Part shown: positions 34,038-41,822 of the stretch, piece by piece
How positions within the stretch are numbered: position 1 is the stretch's first letter
Layout: every line of letters begins with the position of its first letter
DNA from: Heliobacterium mobile
GTDB lineage: Bacteria > Bacillota > Desulfitobacteriia > Heliobacteriales > Heliobacteriaceae
Direction: 5' to 3'
Assembly (NCBI RefSeq): GCF_009720735.1
Contig: NZ_WNKU01000003.1
Coordinates: 62,001-126,000 of the forward strand
Length of the DNA: 64,000 nucleotides
Notes under the pieces: generated by a model
What the model was told of the DNA's origin: nothing
What the model saw: the letters and a program-made list of their open reading frames with translations, nothing else
Databases searched by the model: none
Program-made: the position numbers and the translations under genes

Positions 34038-35072
34038 CTATTTCGATCCCTTGACTGCGTTAATAAAACTGACAACGTTGTATATCGGCGTGTCCGGAGG
34101 AATGTCACATCCAGGCATCAGGATAAAAGGATACTCCTCTCCGGCCTCTAATAAGCAACTTTGTCCTTGGGCGAATACTGTCTCCGGACTTCCATCCTTT
34201 AACACAGCAACCGGGTTAACGTTCCCGGCGAACGTAATCTTGTTTCCTACCTTCTCACGGACATGTTTCAGGTCGACTTTAAAGTCAACAGACAATACAT
34301 CAGTGCCGCTTTCCGGAATCAGCGACAAGCGATCGGTAATATTCCCGCATATATGCAAAAACGTAAGGACCCCCTGATCGCGAATCCACGCCATCAATTG
34401 GGTGATGTAAGGCAGAGCGAATTCTTGGAAATGCTTCCTTGAAATCATATCGCCTGACGCCGTCGGTTCCGCTACCGACAGAATCTTAGCTCCGGCTTGA
34501 ATATAACCCTCTAAATACTTCACAGCCAATTCTGTGGAAAGCTTCAATATGGCATGAGCGGCCGCTTTGTCTTTATACAAACTGTACATGAGCCGCTCAA
34601 CCCCGAAGATGAGGCCGGCCAATGTAAAGGGGCCCCAAGTACTAGACCCCACCAGTGTCTTATGGCCGATGAGCTTATGAACTATGCCCGTCATTTTCCA
34701 GAGCGAAGCAAGATTCTCATCGTCTCTGATCCGTGATAGATCGATTTTTTCGATCTTTTCGCCCATCAGTGGTTCCGTTACATCAGGCGTTCCTTTCACA
34801 CGATATTTAATCTTTCCCCCGATGGCCTGTATGGCAAGGTTGTGATAGCCCGATCCCGGCCATACAATATCGGAGCGAACGATTTCATTCGTCTCTACGA
34901 TGATTTGCGCCGCTCTTTCTGGATCACGCAGCGCCTCTTGGAGGGATAAGCCTCGTTGCCGGAAGGTCCAAGCACCTCCCGATAGCAAAGCGACAGGACG
35001 GCGTCCTGGAGACCCGCCCTGGATCGTGGAGAGAACCACATCCTTATCGGTCATAGAAACGTCACTGGCCAT
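34038..35072 (-). CDS. UroD/MtaA-family corrinoid-dependent methyltransferase (4)
   Basis: 344 residues with zinc-site motifs LHICGN and MPGCDIPP. Starts at ATG 35072 behind AAAAGGAG. It lies downstream of NifDK-like pair 3 and behind its own attenuator, leader H. Its presence here suggests pair 3 works on, or produces, a methylated thiol or corrinoid-linked methyl group. It could transfer methyl from a thioether before or after C-S cleavage; not demonstrable from sequence. Confidence 0.85.
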   Translation of the reverse strand: MASDVSMTDKDVVLSTIQGGSPGRRPVALLSGGAWTFRQRGLSLQEALRDPERAAQIIVETNEIVRSDIVWPGSGYHNLAIQAIGGKIKYRVKGTPDVTEPLMGEKIEKIDLSRIRDDENLASLWKMTGIVHKLIGHKTLVGSSTWGPFTLAGLIFGVERLMYSLYKDKAAAHAILKLSTELAVKYLEGYIQAGAKILSVAEPTASGDMISRKHFQEFALPYITQLMAWIRDQGVLTFLHICGNITDRLSLIPESGTDVLSVDFKVDLKHVREKVGNKITFAGNVNPVAVLKDGSPETVFAQGQSCLLEAGEEYPFILMPGCDIPPDTPIYNVVSFINAVKGSK

Positions 35073-35149
35073 ATCTACGAACTCCTTTTCTCTATAGTAA
35101 CTGTTCGTAACTTATCGGCTCACGGGCGATTATGAAAAGGGATTCCCCA

Positions 35150-35207
35150 AAAAAGGAGGCAAGGTTGTATCACTTGTGACAACCTCACCTCCGGATATTC
35201 GGTCAGC
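35150..35207 (-). promoter_or_regulatory. Leader H: intra-operon attenuator RNA before the fourth UroD-like gene
   Basis: Core (35207-35183) on the minus strand: GCT, GA, CCGA, loop ATAT, CCGG, A, GGT. The terminator GGAGG...CCTCC with T6 ends near 35150. It starts about ten bases after the NifK-like stop and has no promoter, so it would attenuate read-through from pair 3. The inner helix is the least perfect of the ten copies. Confidence 0.7.
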
Positions 35208-35217
35208 AAAAAAGTAA

Positions 35218-36564
35218 TTATCTTCCGGCGATGACCACGCCAAGTAAATCTTCGATCAAACGTAAGCCACCCCGGTAGCCCGCATATCCCCGGTCGAGAA
35301 TAGCCCGGTTAGACACGGGGAAGCTGATACTCACGTGAGCCGCTCCCAGCGATGCTGCCAGTTCTCTTTCCAGGGAACTGCCGACGACAAAGGCAGGGTT
35401 GAAGGCGTGCTTGTATTTTTGATTTTGACGGGAAGGCCAGATTTGGTGGAAATGAGAAATGATTTGACTGCCATCGCTTTCGAAGACGAGATGAGGTTTC
35501 AATCCGGACGTTAATGTTTTCACCGTCAATGTGAGTGCCCTTTTCCGATCATCGTCGTGGGAATCGGTGATCACCACCAGTTCCGGCAACCAGCCTAGAT
35601 CATCGGCAAGGAAGCGGGTAAGCGCCGGTGCATAATTTCCGTCACCGACAACGATGGCATACCGTTGCAAGTCCATATCGTTGTAGCAGTCGGTGAGCGG
35701 TTCAAGGGTTCGATAATAGTAGCGTTGTTCTGAGGCGATCACCGATTCGAGTATAGCGGGTTCCAGAGACAGAGCCTGAGCTACTTGCCGCAAGAACTGT
35801 TCTGTCGCCGCAGGCCCAATCGGCAGGGCCGTCGTGACATAAGGTACGCCGTGGATTTCTTGGGAGACCTTCGCAGCTTCCAATCCATAAACTTCAGAGA
35901 CAACGATGTTCAATTCGGCCGCTGATGCGGTGCGGATACTTTCCACGGTGTCTTCCGCCGTAAAAAAGCTGTTCACAGTCAGACCGAGCTTTTCTAGCAA
36001 CCCACGCAGTTCTACTAAATTTCCCCGCCAAAAGACGTCTTGGTAGGGTGGAATGCCCCAGAGGTTGACCCTGCCTTTTTGTAAAGGCAAGCCTCGCTCT
36101 AGGATATCCCGGAATAGGGATTGCAGCACCAGATCGTAACCAGCATAGGAGTTGCCTTTGAATCCGGCCGTTTCGGCAAAGGTGATCGGTACTCCCTGTT
36201 CTCGAAACTCAGCTACCACCGGGGCCACGTCATCACCGATGATCTCTGTGACACAACTGGTTAAAAGGACGAAAAGTTCCCCTTCCATGACCTCCAAGGT
36301 GTGTGTGATCTGCTGGCACAGCCGGTCCACACCGCCGAAAACGACCTCCCGCTCCTGCACGTTAGAACTGGGAACGGTTAAGCTGCCGCAATATCCGCCC
36401 ACTTGCAGGCCGGCAGCGCCATTTTGTGTCCAGGCGAAGTTACCGGCGCAGCCTTGAGCCGCGTGAAGGATCGGTATACCGCCGGGCAAGGCTGTGACTG
36501 TCGCGACAGCACCGCCGGAAGCACAAGTATAACGGGGGCGTTCTACAAATACTTGGTTACTCAT
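35218..36564 (-). CDS. NifK-like nitrogenase-family beta subunit (pair 3)
   Basis: 448 residues from ATG 36564 (GGGGAGG eight bases upstream), overlapping the NifD-like stop by 8 bp. P-cluster-type cysteines: PRYTCASGG, HAAQGCAGN and TSCVTEIIGDD; this is the most NifK-like of the three beta subunits (compare HGSQGC of NifK). C-terminal RGYAGYRGGLRL is as in pairs 1 and 2. The open frame upstream to 36714 is a shadow. Confidence 0.88.
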   Translation of the reverse strand: MSNQVFVERPRYTCASGGAVATVTALPGGIPILHAAQGCAGNFAWTQNGAAGLQVGGYCGSLTVPSSNVQEREVVFGGVDRLCQQITHTLEVMEGELFVLLTSCVTEIIGDDVAPVVAEFREQGVPITFAETAGFKGNSYAGYDLVLQSLFRDILERGLPLQKGRVNLWGIPPYQDVFWRGNLVELRGLLEKLGLTVNSFFTAEDTVESIRTASAAELNIVVSEVYGLEAAKVSQEIHGVPYVTTALPIGPAATEQFLRQVAQALSLEPAILESVIASEQRYYYRTLEPLTDCYNDMDLQRYAIVVGDGNYAPALTRFLADDLGWLPELVVITDSHDDDRKRALTLTVKTLTSGLKPHLVFESDGSQIISHFHQIWPSRQNQKYKHAFNPAFVVGSSLERELAASLGAAHVSISFPVSNRAILDRGYAGYRGGLRLIEDLLGVVIAGR

Positions 36565-38128
36565 GACATCTGCCTCCCCGGGTGCGAATATAGCGGAAGG
36601 GATCTGCTTGGTACCACTCCGCACGGTATGGAAGCCGTATATGTTTCGATAGATTGATGTTGAAGGATGGATTTCGCAGTTGCCGGTACAGGCGTCGGGC
36701 CAGTTCATAAGCACCTTTATAGCCTACATAGCTTAAGCCTGTATTGTAGATGACATGGGTAGCGATCCCCAGCTTGGAAGCAGTCATGTTTCCATTCGTA
36801 TGGCCGAGGAACAAATCGGGCTTGAGCTTTTGCAACAGGTTGGCTTCTTCAAAAGGTTGTACGTTAGCGATATTGATCAGAAAATCCGTTTTTGCCTGGC
36901 GCGCTAGTTTTTCATACTCTCCTTCGGCGAACTCATCGTGGTGGAATGAGCGAATTCCCCGCACATCAAAACCAAGTTCCATCAGCAACTGAGCCGTCGC
37001 CAAGGCACGAAATTCACCAGCGCTGACAAAGACGGTCTTTCCTGCAAAAAGAGGTTTGAACTCCTCCAGAGCGGACCCTAGTTCCTGCACCTCTTGTTCG
37101 ATGATTTGTTCCGCTCTTTCTTCCAATCCGAAAAATACAGCGATGTCCCGGAGCCATCGATTTGTGTTTTCAATCCCAATGGGCATGTGTTTCAGTTGAT
37201 AGGGGACATCATACTTCTCTTTCAAGTGTTTGAGTATGTAATCGTCATGAGTCGGGCAGGTACTGATGGATAGGGCGGCTTTCGTCATTTTATACATCCC
37301 ATCGGGAGAGGCAAAGACGGGGAAGAAGTTGACCTCTAAACCAATGCTCTGAAGCAGACGTTCTAACTCTAACTCATCTACTCGCCCCATCGATGACACG
37401 TTCATCAGATTGACGGTACGATGGAAGCGTTCCCTTTCTAGCTGGCTGACTTGCTCAGTCTCCTCTTCGGTCTGCTGTTCTCCGGAAATCGATACTTTCA
37501 CATCTTGAAGGACTGTTGCTTCATCGCTCTCTTCGGGCTCGTCCAAGAGTCTTCTTCCGATACCATGGTATACGGCATCATAGGCGGTCGCCCATATTTT
37601 CGTCTTGAAACCTTGGCAGTGGACTGGCACGATACGGGCTTCCACGTCTGGCTGAACCTCAGCCACGACTCCATCGATATCATCTCCGATGATTCCAGGG
37701 ACGCAGGTCGATACTACGAAGATGGTTTTCGGCTTATAACGGAGGTCTGCCTCACGAATGGCTGGAGCTAGTTTCACTTCACCCCCGCCGATGACATCGG
37801 TCTCGTTCAGTCCTGTGGAGAGCCAGATGGCGTCTTTTCCCTTACCCGTTCGCTGCAAGCTGCCGGAACGGGTATTCGCATTTTGGGAGTGAGAGCAGGA
37901 ACCGCATCCGTTAGCACCGTGCACCAATACTACGCTGTCGGGGATGGAGTTGAGAATAGCCAAGGCAGGCAGCATGAGACAAATAGACCCCTGGCTGAAG
38001 GCACGTTCTCCATCATCGAGAAGGCAGCTTTTCTTTTTCGCTAGAGTGCCAACGGTATCGCTCATGGCGATGCAGGCACCGAGGCGCTCTTCTCGACGGG
38101 GAGGTTCTTTTTGGTCCAAGAATGACAA
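36557..38128 (-). CDS. NifD-like nitrogenase-family alpha subunit (pair 3)
   Basis: About 523 residues from TTG 38128, placed six bases after GAGGTG; a GTG at 38137 would lie inside that site. Numbered from the GTG, P-cluster-type cysteines are Cys53, Cys78 (NGCGSC) and Cys145 (STCVPGIIGDD), and the cofactor-type cysteine is Cys294 (STCPTHDDY). No histidine precedes GYKG near the C-terminus, unlike pairs 1 and 2. An acidic insertion of roughly 40 residues (about 199-240, many Glu/Gln) is peculiar. Could be a distinct reductase or a NifE-like scaffold. Confidence 0.87.
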   Translation of the reverse strand: MSFLDQKEPPRREERLGACIAMSDTVGTLAKKKSCLLDDGERAFSQGSICLMLPALAILNSIPDSVVLVHGANGCGSCSHSQNANTRSGSLQRTGKGKDAIWLSTGLNETDVIGGGEVKLAPAIREADLRYKPKTIFVVSTCVPGIIGDDIDGVVAEVQPDVEARIVPVHCQGFKTKIWATAYDAVYHGIGRRLLDEPEESDEATVLQDVKVSISGEQQTEEETEQVSQLERERFHRTVNLMNVSSMGRVDELELERLLQSIGLEVNFFPVFASPDGMYKMTKAALSISTCPTHDDYILKHLKEKYDVPYQLKHMPIGIENTNRWLRDIAVFFGLEERAEQIIEQEVQELGSALEEFKPLFAGKTVFVSAGEFRALATAQLLMELGFDVRGIRSFHHDEFAEGEYEKLARQAKTDFLINIANVQPFEEANLLQKLKPDLFLGHTNGNMTASKLGIATHVIYNTGLSYVGYKGAYELARRLYRQLRNPSFNINLSKHIRLPYRAEWYQADPFRYIRTRGGRCHE

Positions 38129-38160
38129 CGTCTTCACCTCAATCTTTCTTTCGGAAAAAC

Positions 38161-38282
38161 AAAAAGCCGAGGCATTACCGCCATTAAAACGGTAATACCT
38201 CGGCCTCTAGTTTATCTAGTGAGCCTTCAAATTTTATGAATGGGATAATCTAGATTCTACAGGCTTCCTTTTATCTTGTCAA
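38161..38282 (-). promoter_or_regulatory. Leader F: promoter plus attenuator RNA of the NifDK pair 3 operon
   Basis: On the minus strand, -35 TTGACA (38282-38277) and -10 TAGAAT (38259-38254) are 17 bp apart. The core (38225-38198) is GGCTCA, CTAG, loop ATAAA, CTAG, AGGCC, overlapping the GCCGAGG...CCTCGGC terminator with T5 (to 38161). Very similar to leaders B and G. Confidence 0.8.
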
Positions 38283-38355
38283 TACCTACCGGTTTAGTAA
38301 ACATTCAAACGGAACATTCGCCAAAGTATCAGGGTGACTTTCTTTCCGACCCTGT

Positions 38356-38700
38356 CTAAATATGGGAGTTCCAGACCCTGCCGTGTGTTCTCCTCGGCTC
38401 TATCAGTGAGTTGCCGATAGACCTACGTTTGTTATCGTTTTTAAGATCTGTAGATTGGGATTGTGTAGACTTGTTTTTTGTAGACTGGGTTCGTGTCGGT
38501 TGGACTTGTTCGGTTGCCGGATCTAGCTTTACGTTGGTGGCCGCTTCTGCCGGAGGAACTTCTAATCTGTCCTTAACAGACGTGGGGATGTTTTTGCCTT
38601 CACCGAGATTGAACGATGATTCGTTCCAACTCGGAGCAAAGATGACCGTTAGGGATAGCGATAGAATTACGCCCACCCAGATATAGGTATCTTTTTTCAT
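38356..38700 (-). CDS. Small membrane-anchored low-complexity protein
   Basis: 114 residues: N-terminal membrane helix (about 6-22) then a polar tail with Thr/Gln/Ser/Lys-rich repeats (QSTKNKSTQSQS). ATG at 38700 follows AAGGAGG. It is the only gene directly behind leader G. Same layout as the protein at 10543-10827. It may be membrane-bound or secreted; no domain recognised. Confidence 0.65.
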   Translation of the reverse strand: MKKDTYIWVGVILSLSLTVIFAPSWNESSFNLGEGKNIPTSVKDRLEVPPAEAATNVKLDPATEQVQPTRTQSTKNKSTQSQSTDLKNDNKRRSIGNSLIEPRRTHGRVWNSHI

Positions 38701-38751
38701 AGCCTTTTCCTCCTTAGAATATGACGCACGACTTACTTGTTTTTAAACAAA

Positions 38752-38872
38752 AATAGCCAAGGCATTACCGCCACAAAGGCGGTAGTACCTTGGCCTCTAG
38801 TTTCTCTAGTGAGCCCTAGATTTCAACCGATGGGATATTTTAGATTCTATCGGCTTCCTTTTTTCTTGTCAA
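38752..38872 (-). promoter_or_regulatory. Leader G: promoter plus attenuator RNA of the small membrane protein gene
   Basis: On the minus strand, -35 TTGACA (38872-38867) and -10 TAGAAT (38849-38844) are 17 bp apart. The core (38815-38788) is GGCTCA, CTAG, loop AGAAA, CTAG, AGGCC. The terminator GCCAAGG...CCTTGGC differs from leader F by paired changes (C:G to A:T), good evidence that the stem is selected. Confidence 0.8.
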
Positions 38873-38962
38873 TAGCCACTTTTTACGTTCAACTAGTACG
38901 TTCCAATCAACCGCTTGCTCCAGGATTCGGTTGTATGGGGCAGAGAAAACAAAAAGCATTCC

Positions 38963-39850
38963 CTATTCGACTGCTTTTTCCGGTTTGTCTGCTCGCAGTT
39001 GCACGATCACTGCCCCAGCAACCACCATCGCTGCCCCGATGAACTGACCGACAGTTAAATTCTCCTGCAACACGAGCCAAGCGACAAAAGCAGCGACGAC
39101 CGGTTCGACCGTAGAGAGGATGCCAACGGTCGCTGCAGGAAGCCATTTGAGGCTCATAAAATACAAACCGAAGGGGATGAGTGTGGCCATCAGTGCTACG
39201 TAGAGGAGAAAAAGCCATTGTTCATTCGCCGTAGGCCAATCCAGCGTGAACGGCGGCACCAACAAAGCCCAAACGATAAAACCGATCGCAGAACCGTAGG
39301 CCAAACCAGCCCAGGGATGAACACGACGCCCTACGGCTTGTCCTGCCAGGGTATAGCCAGCCACCAAAAAAGCGGAAACGATGCCCGTCATTAGACCACT
39401 TTCAGTGATCTGCAGACTGTGCTCGACCATTAAGTATCCGCCGATCAAACTAAAAGCCATACCGAGCCAATGGGCTCGGTAGATCTTCTCCTTCCCTCTC
39501 CAGGCGAGATAAGCGATGAGCACAGCAGGGCTTGTATACTGGAGAAAAACGGCCGTTGCAACATTCGTCTGACTCACCGTGTAAAGGTATGTAAATTGGA
39601 CTCCTCCCAGCATAACCCCTAAAGTAATCAATGAGGGAATTTGTCCAGGCGACAACCGCAGCCATTGAGGACGAAAGATTCTGAGCACCAGGAACAGCGA
39701 GACGGCTGTAAAAAACAACCGGACTTGGACAACAAAGATGGGACTGACGGCTTGCTGGAAGAGAAGCTTGGCGATCGTTCCATTGATTCCCCATAAGGTA
39801 CTCGCGAGGAGAACCAACAAAAACCCGAGCCATCGATGATTTTGGTTCAA
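38963..39850 (-). CDS. EamA/DMT-family transporter
   Basis: About 295 residues with ten hydrophobic segments in two EamA halves, the drug/metabolite transporter pattern; exports amino acids or other small metabolites. An AAAGGA site favours a TTG start at 39850, although ATG 39868 is in frame. It may share transcription with the small membrane protein downstream, but leader G lies between them. Substrate unknown. Confidence 0.82.
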   Translation of the reverse strand: MNQNHRWLGFLLVLLASTLWGINGTIAKLLFQQAVSPIFVVQVRLFFTAVSLFLVLRIFRPQWLRLSPGQIPSLITLGVMLGGVQFTYLYTVSQTNVATAVFLQYTSPAVLIAYLAWRGKEKIYRAHWLGMAFSLIGGYLMVEHSLQITESGLMTGIVSAFLVAGYTLAGQAVGRRVHPWAGLAYGSAIGFIVWALLVPPFTLDWPTANEQWLFLLYVALMATLIPFGLYFMSLKWLPAATVGILSTVEPVVAAFVAWLVLQENLTVGQFIGAAMVVAGAVIVQLRADKPEKAVE

Positions 39851-40124
39851 GTGCAATGATCCTTTCATGGTACATAATGTAGTGGATTCGTTCGTTCATC
39901 GCTTTACTTTACAGGCATAGACGACAATTCAGCTCGCGCGCCTAGATAATGCCCTCGGATCATTATGCTTCAAGGGCTTTTCTCTGTCCATAGTGAAAGT
40001 CCTTTTTATTTTGAGTTTTATTCAAGCATTTAACAAATCATTCATCTCCAAATGGTACAATAGGACTATGTAAGTATGATTTGGAATATATACATAAGTT
40101 CAAAAGCAAGAAGGGATTGAAAGT

Positions 40125-41174
40125 ATGCATAAACGCTCAAGCCTTCTCTTAATTTCGGCTGCTTTGTGGACATCAGCAATTGGAACCGCTTATGGCAGTG
40201 GTAACCCTTCCGTCCCGATTCAACTCGACGGGACACCGATGCCATTTTCCGGCCGCGTCATGAACGACCAAACTTTCGTTCCGCTTCGTGATATCAGCGA
40301 ACAACTGAACTTTTCTGTCAAATGGGATGAACCGAGTCAATCCATCACCCTTGTAAAAGGAAGTAAAGAAATCCTTCTGCACATCGGCAAAGCTGATGTA
40401 TCCGTCAACGGTCATGATTTGTTCCTCAACAGCACGCCGGAAATCATCGATGACCGCACCTTTGTTCCGCTTCGCTTTATTGCAGAAAACTTAGGTACAG
40501 AAGTGAAATGGCAACCTAACACCCGTACAGTAGCCCTTCGTTCGATCCCAGAGAGCCCTATTCTCATCAGCAACCAAAAAGAACAGTCCGATGATTCGGA
40601 CGTATCCATAAAGATTCAGTACCCCCAACTGGATGGCCTTGCCGATCCGACTGTACAAACCAAGATCAATCGCATCCTCAAGGAGCGCGTTGATTCCTTT
40701 AAAAAGAATAATATCGGTACGTTACGAGAGAGTTTGGTAGAACTCCGTGATGCCGGCGCCAAGAATATGACCATGGCCATAGACTGTAATTATGAAGTCA
40801 AATACAACCAACACGGGTTGATCAGCTTTTTCTTTAGAGATTACATCTATTCCGGCGGTGCCCATGGAATGACTTATGCTTCGTCGATAACCGTAAGCAC
40901 CACCAATGGGAAGGTCTATTCCTTACCAGACCTCTTTCAGGATGACTCCTATATACCGCTCATCAACCGAGACGTGTCTCAGTATTTCACTGAGCAAATT
41001 AACCAGCCCCTCTCTGGGTTCACCAGCATTCCTAGGGATCAGAATTTCTATCTCAGTCCGGAAGGACTTGTAGTCTATTTTCAACTCTATGAGTACACAC
41101 CTTATGTCTACGGTTTTCCCGAGGTGGTAATTCCTTACTCGGATTTAGATTCTCTTATGACGATTCATCTCTAA
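40125..41174 (+). CDS. Secreted protein: copper-amine-oxidase-N-like domain plus DUF3298/RsiV-like domain
   Basis: 349 residues. Signal peptide (about 1-24), then two copper amine oxidase N-terminal-type repeats with FVPLRDISEQL and FVPLRFIAENL, a stalk-like module common in Firmicute surface proteins and not itself an oxidase. The C-terminal half (about 165-345) resembles DUF3298/RsiV with SGGAHGMTYASS. Found outside the membrane. Role unknown. Ends at a two-hairpin terminator. Confidence 0.82.
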   Translation: MHKRSSLLLISAALWTSAIGTAYGSGNPSVPIQLDGTPMPFSGRVMNDQTFVPLRDISEQLNFSVKWDEPSQSITLVKGSKEILLHIGKADVSVNGHDLFLNSTPEIIDDRTFVPLRFIAENLGTEVKWQPNTRTVALRSIPESPILISNQKEQSDDSDVSIKIQYPQLDGLADPTVQTKINRILKERVDSFKKNNIGTLRESLVELRDAGAKNMTMAIDCNYEVKYNQHGLISFFFRDYIYSGGAHGMTYASSITVSTTNGKVYSLPDLFQDDSYIPLINRDVSQYFTEQINQPLSGFTSIPRDQNFYLSPEGLVVYFQLYEYTPYVYGFPEVVIPYSDLDSLMTIHL

Positions 41175-41207
41175 CCAAAAAGTCATTTACCTTACAACGA
41201 TAATAAA

Positions 41208-41286
41208 GCGATCTCGTGGGGTATTTACGAGATCGCCGGTTCAAAACGCCAAAAAGAGCCGATCTTCTATGAAGGTCGGCTCTTTT
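41208..41286. terminator. Two terminator-like hairpins between convergent genes
   Basis: A GCGATCTCGT hairpin (41208-41236) and an AAAAAGAGCCGA hairpin (41251-41286) with A/T tracts on both sides; the second serves the genes on both strands. Confidence 0.8.
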
Positions 41287-41291
41287 ATATA

Positions 41292-41516
41292 TTACTGTTT
41301 CATATTGGCATGCTCTTGGGAACTCATACCGGGCATGTCACTCATGTTCGTAGATTTTTGTTGTGATTTATCGGAAGAGGGCTCTTGAGATTGAGCAGCA
41401 GCGGGTGCATTTCCCGTCGGAGCTGCCGAATTCGTCGCCCCTTGATTACTGTTGCAAGCTGTGGAAATCAGTAATACACCGCTGACAGTAACCGCCAACA
41501 ATAGCTTCTTAAACAT
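41292..41516 (-). CDS. Small lipoprotein with Met-rich C-terminus
   Basis: 74 residues: signal peptide with lipobox STAC near residue 21, an Ala/Gln/Ser spacer, and a tail with NMSDMPGMSSQEHANMKQ. The Met/His tail is like copper-binding tails and the next gene encodes a much longer version of the same composition. Function unknown. Confidence 0.7.
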   Translation of the reverse strand: MFKKLLLAVTVSGVLLISTACNSNQGATNSAAPTGNAPAAAQSQEPSSDKSQQKSTNMSDMPGMSSQEHANMKQ

Positions 41517-41820
41517 GTCTTTCCTCCCTCAAACAATTAAGAACACTTTCTTAAAAAAATTTAATGTTCTTACCAGAAATGAAGCATCCCTATGCTCCCT
41601 TTAATCTTATCAAGCACCTGTGAAGAATTGATGAAGAAATGGAACCCTCAACTTATAGAAAAATCAGTGACCATAAGGCTCAGTAAAGAGTTCATACGTT
41701 CTTCAAATCTATTTCGTAAAATACAAAAGCAGTTAGGTAATCACCGAAGCAGCAACATTTTTACTTAACGAAAAGCACGATGCTTATAGCGCGCGCAAAA
41801 ATTAATAATCAGGAGGACAG
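41517..41820. other. Intergenic stretch with divergent promoters expected
   Basis: About 300 bp between divergent Met-rich protein genes. It must hold both promoters and the AGGAGG site ahead of 41823. I saw no open frame, strong hairpin or repeat. Confidence 0.4.
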
Positions 41821-41822
41821 CC

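Noticed and set aside
36565-36714. N-terminal extension of the NifK-like protein of pair 3
   Set aside because: It overlaps the NifD-like gene, is unlike the family, and a strong ribosome site precedes the internal ATG at 36564.
38161-38872. Leaders F and G as dispersed REP-like or mobile repeats
   Set aside because: They are always oriented with the downstream gene, follow a promoter and show compensatory changes, which is not expected of passive repeats.
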